From the NCBI RefSeq assembly GCF_000731675.1, contig NZ_JMIT01000003.1:478058-542057 (forward strand): a stretch of DNA of 64,000 bases, read 5' to 3'. The DNA is from Pseudomonas capeferrum. Lineage in GTDB: Bacteria; Pseudomonadota; Gammaproteobacteria; Pseudomonadales; Pseudomonadaceae. A model generated the notes under the pieces. That model was not told where the DNA came from. It saw only the letters and a program-made list of their open reading frames with translations, and did no database searches. Below are positions 6,737 to 16,454 of the stretch, piece after piece (the stretch's first letter is position 1; every line of letters starts with the position of its first letter). Made by a program: the position numbers and the translations under genes.

Positions 6737-8155
6737 TCAGACTTCGAGGTAGTCCAGAATACCTTCAGCCGCTGTACGGCCTTCGAAAATGGCCGTTACC
6801 ACCAGGTCCGAACCCCGCACCATGTCGCCACCGGCAAACACTTTAGGGTTGCTGGTCTGGTGCTTGAACTTACCTTTCTCCGGTGCTACCACGCGGCCCT
6901 GGCTGTCCATCTGGATGCCAAACTGCTCGAACCACGGCGCCGGGCTCGGGCGGAAGCCGAAGGCGATCACCACGGCGTCAGCCGGCAGGATCTCTTCGGA
7001 GCCCGGGATCGGCTCAGGGCTGCGACGGCCACGGGCATCCGGCTCGCCGAGACGGGTCTCGACCACTTTGACGCCTTCGACCTTGTCCTCGCCGACAATG
7101 GCGATCGGCTGACGGTTGTAGAGGAACTTCACGCCTTCTTCCTTGGCGTTCTTCACCTCTTTGCGCGAGCCCGGCATGTTGGCCTCGTCACGGCGGTAGG
7201 CACAGGTCACCGACTTGGCGCCCTGGCGAATCGAAGTGCGGTTGCAGTCCATCGCGGTGTCACCACCGCCCAGTACCACGACCTTCTTGCCCTGCATGTC
7301 GACGAAATCTTCAGGCGACTTTTCGAAGCCCAAGTTGCGGTTGACGTTGGCGATCAAGAAATCCAGCGCGTCATGCACCCCCGGCAGGTCCTCACCCGGG
7401 AAGCCGCCCTTCATGTAGGTGTAGGTGCCCATGCCCATGAACACGGCATCGTACTCGGCGAGCAGTTGCTCCAGGGTGATGTCCTTGCCCACCTCGGTGT
7501 TCAGGCGGAACTCGATGCCCATGCCGGTGAAGACTTCGCGGCGATTGCTCAGCACGGTCTTTTCCAGCTTGAATTCGGGAATGCCGAAGGTCAGCAAGCC
7601 GCCGATTTCCGGGTTGCGATCGAACACAACCGGGGTCACACCGGCACGTACCAGCACGTCAGCGCAGCCCAGACCAGCTGGGCCGGCACCGATGATGGCA
7701 ACACGCTTGCCGGTCGGCTTGACCTTGGACATGTCCGGGCGCCAGCCCATGGCGAAGGCGGTGTCGGTGATGTACTTCTCCACCGAGCCGATGGTCACCG
7801 CGCCAAAACCGTCGTTCAGGGTGCAGGCACCCTCGCACAGACGGTCCTGCGGGCATACCCGGCCGCACACCTCAGGCAGGGTGTTGGTCTGGTGCGACAG
7901 CTCGGCCGCCGCCAGGATGTTGCCTTCGGAAACCAGCTTCAACCAGTTGGGGATGAAGTTGTGCACCGGGCACTTCCACTCGCAATACGGGTTACCGCAG
8001 CCCAGGCAGCGGTGCGCCTGCTCCACGGACTGCTGCGGCTTGAAGGGCTCGTAGATTTCGACGAACTCTTTCTTGCGCTGGCGCAGCAGCTTTTTCTTCG
8101 GGTCTTTACGCCCCACTTCGATGAACTGGAAGTCGTTGTTCAGACGTTCAGCCAT
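6737..8155 (-). CDS. gltD: Glutamate synthase (NADPH) small subunit
   Basis: The 472-residue protein carries an N-terminal Fe-S region with Cys50, Cys53, Cys58 and Cys62 (CLGCGNPYCEWKC) and a second cysteine set at about 97-111. These are followed by an FAD-binding GAGPAG motif at about 156-161 and a GGGDTAMDC nucleotide-binding motif for NADPH. GltD feeds electrons from NADPH to GltB, which makes two glutamates from glutamine and 2-oxoglutarate. It lies 122 bp downstream of gltB, with imperfect inverted repeats in the gap. Length and motifs are complete. Confidence 0.97.
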   Translation of the reverse strand: MAERLNNDFQFIEVGRKDPKKKLLRQRKKEFVEIYEPFKPQQSVEQAHRCLGCGNPYCEWKCPVHNFIPNWLKLVSEGNILAAAELSHQTNTLPEVCGRVCPQDRLCEGACTLNDGFGAVTIGSVEKYITDTAFAMGWRPDMSKVKPTGKRVAIIGAGPAGLGCADVLVRAGVTPVVFDRNPEIGGLLTFGIPEFKLEKTVLSNRREVFTGMGIEFRLNTEVGKDITLEQLLAEYDAVFMGMGTYTYMKGGFPGEDLPGVHDALDFLIANVNRNLGFEKSPEDFVDMQGKKVVVLGGGDTAMDCNRTSIRQGAKSVTCAYRRDEANMPGSRKEVKNAKEEGVKFLYNRQPIAIVGEDKVEGVKVVETRLGEPDARGRRSPEPIPGSEEILPADAVVIAFGFRPSPAPWFEQFGIQMDSQGRVVAPEKGKFKHQTSNPKVFAGGDMVRGSDLVVTAIFEGRTAAEGILDYLEV

Positions 8156-8180
8156 TTTTCAAAACCTCTTTACCGCAGTC

Positions 8181-8262
8181 GCAAGCTAGAAGCTGCAAGC
8201 TGCAAGTCGATCACTTGGGTCCGGCAAGCCTCGCACTGCATTACCTGCAGCTTGAGGCTTGC
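8181..8262. repeat. Imperfect inverted repeat between gltB and gltD
   Basis: GCAAGCTAGAAGCTGCAAGC at 8181-8200 is nearly the reverse complement of ACCTGCAGCTTGAGGCTTGC at 8243-8262, with about 40 bases between. The GCAAGCT/AGCTGCAAG unit is also repeated directly inside the first arm. It resembles the short dispersed AGCTGCAAG-type repeats common between Pseudomonas genes and sits in the only gap of the gltBD operon, where it could affect relative expression or mRNA processing. Confidence 0.55.
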
Positions 8263-8277
8263 CACTTGCAGTTGTTG

Positions 8278-11200
8278 TTACTGCGGGTTGGCGCGGGTGC
8301 TGGACAGCAGTTGCTTGAGGGTGGCCGCCTTGGGCTTGACCAACCAGAAGCGACGCACGTAGTCGTCCAGGTTTTCCGAGAGCTCACGCCCCCACTCGCT
8401 GCCGGTCTCGTCCACGTACTCGGCAAGGACCCGCGCCAGGTGGCTGCGGTAGGCCTCCATCGCTTCACCACTGATGCGCTGGATTTCCACCAGTTCATGG
8501 TTGAGCTTGTCGACGAAGCTGTTGTCCATGTCGAGCACGTAGGCGAAGCCGCCCGTCATGCCAGAACCGAAGTTGTAACCGGTCTTGCCCAGGACGCAGA
8601 CAAAGCCGCCGGTCATGTATTCACAGCAGTGATCGCCAGTGCCCTCGACAACAGCGTGAGCGCCAGAGTTACGCACAGCGAAGCGCTCGCCCGCGGTACC
8701 GGCGGCAAACAGCTTGCCGCCAGTGGCGCCGTACAGGCAGGTGTTGCCGACGATGGCGCTGTGCTGGGTTTCGAACGGGCTGCCGGCAGGTGGCACGATG
8801 GTGACCTTGCCACCGGTCATGCCCTTGCCGACGTAGTCGTTGGCGTCGCCTTCCAGGTGCAGGTTCAGGCCACCGGCGTTCCACACGCCGAAGCTCTGGC
8901 CCGCAGTGCCCTTGAAGCGGAAGGTGATCGGCGCGGCGGCCATGCCCTGGTTGCCGTGCAGGCGGGCGATCTCACCAGAGATACGCGCGCCGATGGAACG
9001 GTCGCAGTTGCAGATGTCGAGGCTGAACTCGCCACCGGACTGGTCGCGGATCGCCGACATGGCCATCTCGACCATCTTCTCGGCAAGCTCGCCCTTGTCG
9101 AACGGCGGGTTCTTGTCGACTTCGCAGAACTGCGGCTTGTCCGCCGGAATGTGCGAGCTGCCCAGCAGTGGCGACAGGTCCAGGTACTGCTGGCGCTCGG
9201 TGTCGCCTGGCAGTATGTCGAGCAGGTCGGTGCGGCCGATCAGCTCGCCCAGGCTGCGCACGCCCAGCTTGGCCAGCCACTCGCGGGTTTCTTCGGCGAC
9301 GAAGGTGAAGAAGTTGATCACCATGTCGACGGTGCCGATGTAGTGGTCCTTGCGCAGCTTGTCGTTCTGGGTGGCTACGCCGGTGGCGCAGTTGTTCAGG
9401 TGGCAGATACGCAGGTACTTGCAGCCCAGGGCAATCATCGGTGCGGTGCCGAAGCCGAAGCTCTCGGCGCCGAGGATGGCGGCCTTGATCACGTCCAGGC
9501 CGGTTTTCAGGCCACCGTCGGTCTGTACCCGCACCTTGCCGCGCAGGTCGTTGCCGCGCAGGGTCTGGTGGGTTTCGGCAAGGCCGAGTTCCCACGGCGC
9601 GCCGGCGTACTTGATGGAGGTCAACGGCGAAGCGCCGGTACCGCCGTCGTAGCCGGAGATGGTGATCAGGTCGGCATAGGCCTTGGCCACGCCTGCAGCG
9701 ATGGTGCCAACGCCTGCCTCGGCCACCAGCTTGACCGAAACCAGCGCCTGCGGGTTGACCTGCTTGAGGTCGTAGATCAGCTGGGCCAAGTCTTCGATCG
9801 AGTAGATGTCGTGGTGCGGCGGTGGCGAGATCAGGGTCACACCCGGTACCGCGTAGCGCAGCTTGGCGATCAGGCCGTTGACCTTGCCGCCTGGCAGCTG
9901 GCCACCTTCGCCCGGCTTGGCGCCCTGGGCCACCTTGATCTGCAGCACTTCGGCGTTGACCAGGTATTCCGGGGTGACGCCGAAGCGGCCGGTGGCCACT
10001 TGCTTGATCTTGGAGCTGCGCACCGTGCCGTAGCGCGACGGGTCTTCACCGCCCTCGCCGGAGTTCGAGCGCGCGCCCAGGCGGTTCATGGCCTCGGCCA
10101 GCGCCTCGTGGGCTTCTGGTGACAATGCGCCCAGCGAGATACCGGCGGAATCGAAGCGCTTGAGGATGGCCTCCAACGGCTCGATCTGCTCGATCGCCAG
10201 CGGCTGGTCAGCCACTTTGACCTTGAGCAGGTCGCGGATCATCGACACCGGGCGCTGGTCGACCAGCGAGGTGTATTCCTTGAACTTGGCGTAGTCGCCC
10301 TGCTGCACAGCGGCCTGCAGGGTGTTGACCACGTCCGGGTTGTAGGCGTGGTATTCGCCACCGTGGACGAACTTGAGCAGGCCACCTTGCTGGATCGGCT
10401 TGCGCGCGCTCCAGGCTTCGGCAGCAAGCAGCTTCTGGTCGCTTTCCAAGTCTTCGAAACGCGCACCCTTGATGCGGCTCGATACACCCTTGAAGCTCAG
10501 GCCGACCACGTCTTCGGCCAGGCCGATGGCTTCGAACAGCTGCGCACCGCGGTACGAAGCGATGGTGGAGATGCCCATCTTCGACAGGATCTTCAGCAAG
10601 CCCTTGGAGATGCCTTTGCGGTAGTACTTGAACACCTCGTCCAGGTCGCCCAGCACTTCGCCGGTGCGAATCAGGTCGGCCAGCACTTCATAGGCCAGGT
10701 ACGGGTAAACGGCCGAGGCACCGAAGCCCAGCAGCACGGCAAAGTGGTGCGGGTCACGGGCAGTGGCGGTTTCGACCAGGATGTTGCTGTCGCAACGCAG
10801 GCCTTGTTCGGTCAGGCGGTGGTGCACCGCCCCCACGGCGAGCGAAGCGTGCACCGGCAATTTGCCCGGGGCGATGTAGCGGTCGCTCAGTACCAGTTGG
10901 GTCTTGCCGCCGCGCACCGCTTCTTCAGCCTGGTCGGCGATGTTGCGGATAGCCGCTTCCAGGCCGACACCTTGCTCGTAGTTGAGGTCGATCAGCTGGC
11001 GGTCGAAGCCTTCGCGCTCCAGGTTCATCAACGAGCGCCACTTGGCAGGCGAGATCACCGGCGAGCTGAGGATCACTCGCGAAGCGTGCTCCGGCGACTC
11101 CTGGAAGATATTGCGCTCGGCGCCCAGGCAGATTTCCAGCGACATGACGATCGCTTCGCGCAGCGGGTCGATCGGCGGGTTGGTCACCTGGGCGAACTGC

Positions 11201-12723
11201 TGGCGGAAGAAGTCGTACGGCGAACGCACGCGCTGCGACAGCACGGCCATCGGCGTGTCGTCACCCATCGAGCCGACCGCTTCCTGGCCCTGCTCACCCA
11301 GCGGGCGCAGTACCTGGTCACGCTCTTCGAAGGTGACCTGGAACATCTTCATGTACTGCTTGAGCTGGTCAGCGTCGTAGCTGGCCGCGCCCTGGTCGTC
11401 GGTAAGGGTCGCCTGGATGCGCGTGGCATGCTGACGCAACCAGCGCTTGTACGGGTGGCGCGACTTCAGCCGGTTGTCGATGGCGTCGGTATCGAGGATC
11501 TGGCCGGTTTCGGTGTCCACCGCGAAGATCTGGCCCGGGCCGACACGGCCCTTGGCGATCACCTCTTCAGGCTGGTAGCCCCATACGCCGATTTCCGAGG
11601 CGATGGTGATGTAGCCGTTGGTGGTGGTTACCCAGCGCGCCGGGCGCAGGCCGTTGCGGTCGAGCAGGCACACCGCGTGGCGGCCTTCGGTCATGACGAT
11701 ACCGGCCGGGCCATCCCACGGCTCCATGTGCATGGAGTTGTATTCGTAGAAGGCGCGCAGGTCGGCGTCCATGGTCTCGACGTTCTGCCAGGCCGGCGGT
11801 ACCAGCATGCGCACGCCGCGGAACAGGTCGATGCCACCGGTGACCATCAGTTCGAGCATGTTGTCCATGCTCGACGAGTCGGAACCGACGCGGTTGACCA
11901 GCGGGCCGAGTTCTTCGAGGTCCGGGATCTGGTCATTGGCAAACTTGGTGCGACGGGCCATGGCCCAGTTGCGGTTGCCGGTGATGGTGTTGATCTCGCC
12001 GTTGTGGGCGAGGAAGCGGAACGGCTGCGCCAGCGGCCATTTCGGCAGCGTGTTGGTGGAGAAGCGCTGGTGGAACACGCAGATCGCTGTCTGCAGGCGC
12101 GGGTCATCCAGGTCTGGATAGAACGCCGCGAGATCGCGCGGCATCATCAGGCCTTTGTAGATGATGGTCTTGTGCGAGAAGCTGCAGATGTAGTGGTCGG
12201 TGTCGTGGGCGTTGGCCACGGACGAGCGACGACGGGCACTGAACAGCTTGATGGCGAATGCCTGATCGCTCAGGCCTTCACCGCCGATGAACACCTGCTC
12301 GATCTGCGGCAGGCGCTCCAGGGCCAGGCGACCGAGCACGCTGGTGTCGATCGGGACCTTGCGCCAGCCAACCAGCGTGAGGCCGGCGGCGAGGATTTCG
12401 CGGTCCATGTTGGCGCGGGCAGCTTCTGCTTTGATCGGGTCCTGGTTGAAGAACACCATGCCGACGGCGTACTGCTTGGGCAGTTCGACGGCAAAATGCT
12501 CCTGGGCCACGGCCCGCAGGAACTGATCGGGCTTCTGCATGAGCAGACCACAACCGTCACCGGTCTTGCCGTCGGCGTTGATACCGCCGCGGTGGGTCAT
12601 GCACGTCAGCGCCTGCATGGCGGTTTGCAGAAGGTGGTGGCTCGGTTCGCCCGTCATATGGGCGATCAGGCCAAAACCACAGTTGTCCTTGAATTCTTCG
12701 GGATGGTACAGACCTGTTTTCAT
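8278..12723 (-). CDS. gltB: Glutamate synthase (NADPH) large subunit
   Basis: The 1481-residue protein starts MKTGLYHPEEFKDNCGFGLI. Cys15 is the expected N-terminal nucleophile of the glutaminase domain after removal of a short propeptide. The order is class II glutamine amidotransferase, central domain, FMN-binding synthase domain (GARSNSGEGGEDPSRY; ISGYDGGTGASPLTS), a Fe-S cysteine group (CKYLRICHLNNCATG) and the C-terminal beta-helix with repeated Gly-rich turns (GKGMTGGKVTIVPP). GltB hydrolyses glutamine and channels ammonia to 2-oxoglutarate. An ATG ten codons upstream exists, but the start at 12723 has GGTGAG at suitable spacing and matches the family N-terminus. It is first in the gltBD operon. 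Confidence 0.97.
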   Translation of the reverse strand: MKTGLYHPEEFKDNCGFGLIAHMTGEPSHHLLQTAMQALTCMTHRGGINADGKTGDGCGLLMQKPDQFLRAVAQEHFAVELPKQYAVGMVFFNQDPIKAEAARANMDREILAAGLTLVGWRKVPIDTSVLGRLALERLPQIEQVFIGGEGLSDQAFAIKLFSARRRSSVANAHDTDHYICSFSHKTIIYKGLMMPRDLAAFYPDLDDPRLQTAICVFHQRFSTNTLPKWPLAQPFRFLAHNGEINTITGNRNWAMARRTKFANDQIPDLEELGPLVNRVGSDSSSMDNMLELMVTGGIDLFRGVRMLVPPAWQNVETMDADLRAFYEYNSMHMEPWDGPAGIVMTEGRHAVCLLDRNGLRPARWVTTTNGYITIASEIGVWGYQPEEVIAKGRVGPGQIFAVDTETGQILDTDAIDNRLKSRHPYKRWLRQHATRIQATLTDDQGAASYDADQLKQYMKMFQVTFEERDQVLRPLGEQGQEAVGSMGDDTPMAVLSQRVRSPYDFFRQQFAQVTNPPIDPLREAIVMSLEICLGAERNIFQESPEHASRVILSSPVISPAKWRSLMNLEREGFDRQLIDLNYEQGVGLEAAIRNIADQAEEAVRGGKTQLVLSDRYIAPGKLPVHASLAVGAVHHRLTEQGLRCDSNILVETATARDPHHFAVLLGFGASAVYPYLAYEVLADLIRTGEVLGDLDEVFKYYRKGISKGLLKILSKMGISTIASYRGAQLFEAIGLAEDVVGLSFKGVSSRIKGARFEDLESDQKLLAAEAWSARKPIQQGGLLKFVHGGEYHAYNPDVVNTLQAAVQQGDYAKFKEYTSLVDQRPVSMIRDLLKVKVADQPLAIEQIEPLEAILKRFDSAGISLGALSPEAHEALAEAMNRLGARSNSGEGGEDPSRYGTVRSSKIKQVATGRFGVTPEYLVNAEVLQIKVAQGAKPGEGGQLPGGKVNGLIAKLRYAVPGVTLISPPPHHDIYSIEDLAQLIYDLKQVNPQALVSVKLVAEAGVGTIAAGVAKAYADLITISGYDGGTGASPLTSIKYAGAPWELGLAETHQTLRGNDLRGKVRVQTDGGLKTGLDVIKAAILGAESFGFGTAPMIALGCKYLRICHLNNCATGVATQNDKLRKDHYIGTVDMVINFFTFVAEETREWLAKLGVRSLGELIGRTDLLDILPGDTERQQYLDLSPLLGSSHIPADKPQFCEVDKNPPFDKGELAEKMVEMAMSAIRDQSGGEFSLDICNCDRSIGARISGEIARLHGNQGMAAAPITFRFKGTAGQSFGVWNAGGLNLHLEGDANDYVGKGMTGGKVTIVPPAGSPFETQHSAIVGNTCLYGATGGKLFAAGTAGERFAVRNSGAHAVVEGTGDHCCEYMTGGFVCVLGKTGYNFGSGMTGGFAYVLDMDNSFVDKLNHELVEIQRISGEAMEAYRSHLARVLAEYVDETGSEWGRELSENLDDYVRRFWLVKPKAATLKQLLSSTRANPQ

Positions 12724-13096
12724 AGACACTTTCTCACCAGGTTCACCTCTCAACGGAGGTAAATCTCTTTTTTAACAACCACTTACCATCCACGCCGATC
12801 AAATGCCAGCTTTTTTGCGGTGGCCATGGAAAACCATTGTTGCACAGCGACAGCGATGCCCACAAATTTTCATGTCTCACCATTGAAAATTTATGTCGCA
12901 ATTTTGAATGTTTTTGCGCCATGCGCCGTGATAGCGGCTTGGCTGGAGTCTGAAGCGTTTCAGCCATGACTGCAAGAGAGGCTTGTGGCCGGCAGTCTGG
13001 GACAGAAAAGCCTGCCGCGCTCAGGCGCAGCAGGCTAGACGAAAAGTCAGGATTCGCTCAGCAACTGGGCGGCGGGGTGTTGCCGCCCGGCAGGTA
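12724..13096 (-). other. 373-bp gene-free region: gltB promoter and leader
   Basis: This gap lies between gltB and the DamX-like gene, both on the minus strand. The end next to DamX holds an intrinsic terminator (13009-13036). The middle is AT-rich and contains an inverted repeat AAATTTTC (12864-12871) / GAAAATTT (12885-12892), a plausible activator or promoter region for gltB. A 74-codon open frame at 12743-12967 has no ribosome site and no recognisable similarity, so I do not call it a gene. Confidence 0.5.
13009..13036 (-). terminator. Intrinsic terminator of the aro/pil/damX gene run
   Basis: On the minus strand the stem AGCCTGC-T-GCGC / GCGC-G-GCAGGCT with a 4-base loop is followed by TTTTCT. 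It lies about 60 bases after the DamX-like stop and probably ends the long transcript that begins at pilM or aroK. Confidence 0.8.
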
Positions 13097-14722
13097 TCAG
13101 CGGGCCGAGGCCAGCTCTTGTTGGACGCTGGCGACGGTACGTGGCCAAGGTTTACCAGCCTGGACCTTCGCTGGCAAGTTCTTGATTGCCGCAACCGCTG
13201 CGTCGCGGTTGGCGAAGCTGCCGTAAGTTACGACGTACAGCGGCTTGCCCTGCAGGTTTTTCTTGAAGTAGCGATAGTCGCCACCCTGGGCCTTGACGAA
13301 CGCCTGGGCCGAGGCTTCAGAGCTGGTACCGAGGATCTGCACCACATAATTGCCCGGTTTCTGGCCTGCATACCAACCCCCACCGGCGCTGCCACTGGCG
13401 ACTGGTTTTTCGGCAGGTTTGGCGGCCGGCTTGGCACTAGCGACCTGGGTCGGCGCCGGGGCAGGCTTGGCAGGTGCAACCGGTTTAGCAGGCTGGGTTG
13501 CAACGGGTTTTGGCGCAGGCGCAACCGGCTGAACCGGGGCACTGGCGATTGGCTGCGCGGGTACCGGGGCCGGGCCAGCCGGCACACCTTGCGGTGGCGC
13601 GATGGTGGTCACGGTCGGCGGGTTGCCAGGCTGCAGTGCGGTATTGCCCGCCGGGCTGCCTTCTTCGCCATCACCCATGCCAGCGGCCTGGGCCAGTGGC
13701 TCGCGCATCACCGGTTGCGACTGACCTACCAACGGCAGTGGCATCGGCTGGGACGAGCCGGAGAATTCGATGGCCGGGTTGCCATTATTGGCCTGGGCAG
13801 CACCTGGCTGGCCTTCACCGAGGGGCAACTGAGCCTGGGCGGCCGGCACCTCGGCAGGTGCCTTGTCGCCTTTCTTGGGCATGAGAACCGCGGCAGCAAC
13901 GGCGACCACGACCACAGCGGACAGCGCGAGCACGTGTTTCTTAGGCATTTTCAACCCCATGGATGGTCGCTTGGCCGTCGAACGGCTGGCGATCATGGCT
14001 TCGATCAAAGTGTCACGGGCAACCTGGTTGATAGTGCCAGGCCAACCGTCGGAGTGCTCATGGATATCGACGATCTGTTCACGGGTGAACACCTCGATGC
14101 CCCGGCCGGCGCCATCCAGACGCTGCTCCAGGTACTCGCGGGTCTCTTCTTCGCTGTAGGGGGCGAGTTCGATGACGTGGAAACGTTCTTCCTCGATGCT
14201 GAGCTCATCCAACCCGGCAATCAGCGACGATTCGCCGAACAGGAACACGTGCGGGCGCCCTTCCGGAACACCCGCCGCCAGTTCCAGCAACGCTTGGAGT
14301 GCCGACTCGTCGAGTTGTTCCGCATCATCCACCAGCAAATACACTTCCTGCCCGGTCAGCGCCAGTTGCACCACCTTGGACAAGATAGCCTGGACCTCAG
14401 GCTGGGCGACTTCCAGCGACTGCGCGACCTGGCCAAGCACACTGGCCGCATCGCTGGCGCCACGGGCGGAAACCACCACGCTCTGCACCGACTGCTTGTT
14501 GGTGCTGGCCACCAGGGCCTGGCGCAGCAGGGTCTTGCCGCTGCCCAGGGGGCCGGTGACAACCAGCATCAACTGGCTGTAACGCGCCAGGTGGTGCAGC
14601 TGGCCCAGCACCGGCTTGCGCTGGGCAGGGAAGAACTTGAAACCGGGCACGCGGGGCGCGAACGGATCGTGGCTCAACTGGTAATGGTCGAGAAAGGCCT
14701 CATCGGCATGCAAACTGGTCAT
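13097..14722 (-). CDS. DamX-like AAA ATPase with C-terminal SPOR domain
   Basis: The protein has 541 residues. The N-terminal part is an ExeA-type AAA domain with Walker A GPLGSGKT at 57-64 and Walker B VYLLVDDAE at 127-135. A single transmembrane segment lies at about 263-281. A long Pro/Ala/Val-rich linker follows, then a SPOR domain in the last 80-90 residues (YVVQILGTSSEASAQAFVKA). SPOR domains bind denuded septal peptidoglycan. E. coli DamX is a non-essential divisome protein encoded, as here, just after aroK-aroB. Topology is predicted as cytoplasmic ATPase and periplasmic SPOR. It starts 16 bp after the aroB stop, so it is co-transcribed. Confidence 0.88.
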   Translation of the reverse strand: MTSLHADEAFLDHYQLSHDPFAPRVPGFKFFPAQRKPVLGQLHHLARYSQLMLVVTGPLGSGKTLLRQALVASTNKQSVQSVVVSARGASDAASVLGQVAQSLEVAQPEVQAILSKVVQLALTGQEVYLLVDDAEQLDESALQALLELAAGVPEGRPHVFLFGESSLIAGLDELSIEEERFHVIELAPYSEEETREYLEQRLDGAGRGIEVFTREQIVDIHEHSDGWPGTINQVARDTLIEAMIASRSTAKRPSMGLKMPKKHVLALSAVVVVAVAAAVLMPKKGDKAPAEVPAAQAQLPLGEGQPGAAQANNGNPAIEFSGSSQPMPLPLVGQSQPVMREPLAQAAGMGDGEEGSPAGNTALQPGNPPTVTTIAPPQGVPAGPAPVPAQPIASAPVQPVAPAPKPVATQPAKPVAPAKPAPAPTQVASAKPAAKPAEKPVASGSAGGGWYAGQKPGNYVVQILGTSSEASAQAFVKAQGGDYRYFKKNLQGKPLYVVTYGSFANRDAAVAAIKNLPAKVQAGKPWPRTVASVQQELASAR

Positions 14723-14737
14723 TGCGCTGTCACAACC

Positions 14738-15835
14738 TCAAAGCTGGGCCACGATCGCGCGGTAATCCGCCGACAGCGTGGCCTGAAGAATCTCTTTCGG
14801 ATAGTCGTCGGTGATCACGGCCTCGCCCATCTGGCGCAACAGCACCAGACGCAGACGACCGTCGAGCACCTTCTTGTCGACCGCCATATGCTCCATGAAA
14901 TGCGCCGGGGTCATTTCCTGTGGTGGCACCACCGGCAAACCTGCGTCCTGCAACAGGCGGATTGCGCGATCACGCTCGGCCTGGTCGATCCAGCCAAGGC
15001 GCATGGACATTTCCAGGGCCATCACCGTGCCCGTCGACACGGCTTCGCCATGCAGCCAGACACCGTAGCCCATGTGGGTTTCGATGGCGTGCCCAAAGGT
15101 ATGCCCAAGGTTCAGGGTCGCCCGCACGCCAGATTCACGCTCGTCGGCGCCGACCACGGCAGCCTTGGCCGCGCAGGAGCGGCTGATGGCTTCGGTCAGG
15201 GCCGCAGAATCCAGGGCACGCAGGGCATTCATATTGTCCTCGAGCCAACCGAGGAAAGGCTTGTCGCAGATCAGACCGTACTTGATCACTTCGGCCAGGC
15301 CTGCGGACAGTTCACGCGCTGGCAGGGTCTTGAGGCTGGTGGTATCGATCAGCACTGCGTTGGGCTGGTAGAAGGCACCGACCATGTTCTTGCCCAACGG
15401 GTGGTTGATGCCGGTCTTGCCACCGACCGAGGAATCGACCTGGGACAACAGGGTAGTCGGCACCTGGATGAAATCGACGCCGCGCTGGTAACAGGCTGCG
15501 GCAAAGCCGGCCATGTCGCCGATCACGCCGCCACCGAGGGCTACCACCGTGGTGCGGCGGTCGTGTCGCGCGGTGAGCAAGCCATCGAAGATCAGCTGCA
15601 GCGTTTCCCAGTTCTTGTAGGCTTCGCCATCCGGCAACACCACGGGCAACACTGAATACGCACCCAGGGTCTTGGCCAGGCGTTCGAGGTACAGAGGCGC
15701 GACGGTTTCATTGGAAACGATGGCGACCTGCCGCCCGGCAATATGCGGCGCCAGCAGCTCAGGCTGGTCCAGCAGGCCTTCGCCAATGTAGATCGGGTAG
15801 CTACGCTCGCCCAGGTCGACCTTTAGTGTCTGCAT
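14738..15835 (-). CDS. aroB: 3-dehydroquinate synthase
   Basis: The product is 365 residues from ATG 15835 (MQTLKVDLGERSYPIYIGEG); an upstream ATG 4 codons earlier is unlikely. Motifs include GGGVIGDMAGFAAACYQRG and the substrate/NAD-binding DSSVGGKTGINHPLGKNM, plus NLGHTFGHAIE with metal-binding histidines. The enzyme converts DAHP to 3-dehydroquinate, the second step of the shikimate pathway, in the cytoplasm. It follows aroK after 96 bp in a common aroKB arrangement. Complete and normal. Confidence 0.97.
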   Translation of the reverse strand: MQTLKVDLGERSYPIYIGEGLLDQPELLAPHIAGRQVAIVSNETVAPLYLERLAKTLGAYSVLPVVLPDGEAYKNWETLQLIFDGLLTARHDRRTTVVALGGGVIGDMAGFAAACYQRGVDFIQVPTTLLSQVDSSVGGKTGINHPLGKNMVGAFYQPNAVLIDTTSLKTLPARELSAGLAEVIKYGLICDKPFLGWLEDNMNALRALDSAALTEAISRSCAAKAAVVGADERESGVRATLNLGHTFGHAIETHMGYGVWLHGEAVSTGTVMALEMSMRLGWIDQAERDRAIRLLQDAGLPVVPPQEMTPAHFMEHMAVDKKVLDGRLRLVLLRQMGEAVITDDYPKEILQATLSADYRAIVAQL

Positions 15836-15931
15836 GTATCCCCACAATGTACTTGGGTGCGGCGCCGTTTGGGCGACGCACGCGGTAAGTTGAACCTCGC
15901 CTCGGCGCTGGTGGCCGAGAATAGTCCCGGC

Positions 15932-16450
15932 TTATCGGGGCGGCAACTGCTGCAAGCGCTCGAGAATATCGATCACCACCATGCGCGGTGGCCGCTCATC
16001 GGTTTCAACGACCAGGTCGGCGATCTCGCGGTAGAGCGGATCGCGGGCTTCGAGCAGGGCGCGAAGGGTCGCTTCCGGGTTGGCGGTGCGCAACAGCGGG
16101 CGATTGCGATCGCGTGCGGTACGACCGACCTGCTGCTCCACCGAGGCATGCAGGTAGATGACCCGGCCACCCTGGTACAACGCCTGACGGTTGGCATCAC
16201 GCATGACCGCGCCGCCACCCGTGGCCAGCACCACGCCGTCGAGCGCGCAGAGCTCGGCGATCATCGCCTGCTCACGGTCACGGAAGCCCGGCTCGCCTTC
16301 CTTGTCGAAGATCCACGGGATGTTGGCGCCGCATCGCAGTTCGATTTCCTTGTCGGAATCCTTGAACAGCAGGCGCAGCTCTTTGGCCAAGAGGCGTCCA
16401 ATGGTGCTTTTACCAGCGCCCATGGGCCCCACAAGTATCAAATTTCGCAC
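15932..16450 (-). CDS. aroK: Shikimate kinase
   Basis: The 172-residue product starts with a GTG codon (MRNLILVGPMGAGKST). The P-loop GPMGAGKS is followed by the shikimate-binding DKEIELRCGANIPWIFDKEGE and FRDREQAMIAEL, then ATGGGAVM. The enzyme phosphorylates shikimate with ATP. It begins 4 bases after the pilQ stop, so it is transcribed with the pilus genes upstream and with aroB and damX downstream. Confidence 0.96.
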   Translation of the reverse strand: MRNLILVGPMGAGKSTIGRLLAKELRLLFKDSDKEIELRCGANIPWIFDKEGEPGFRDREQAMIAELCALDGVVLATGGGAVMRDANRQALYQGGRVIYLHASVEQQVGRTARDRNRPLLRTANPEATLRALLEARDPLYREIADLVVETDERPPRMVVIDILERLQQLPPR

Positions 16451-16454
16451 AGAA

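Noticed and set aside
10348..12762. 804-codon plus-strand frame opposite gltB
   Set aside because: GC-rich shadow frame of gltB; no recognisable domain and no ribosome site.
12743..12967. 74-codon frame on the minus strand upstream of gltB
   Set aside because: No ribosome site, no similarity I recognise, composition like leader DNA; more likely gltB upstream sequence.
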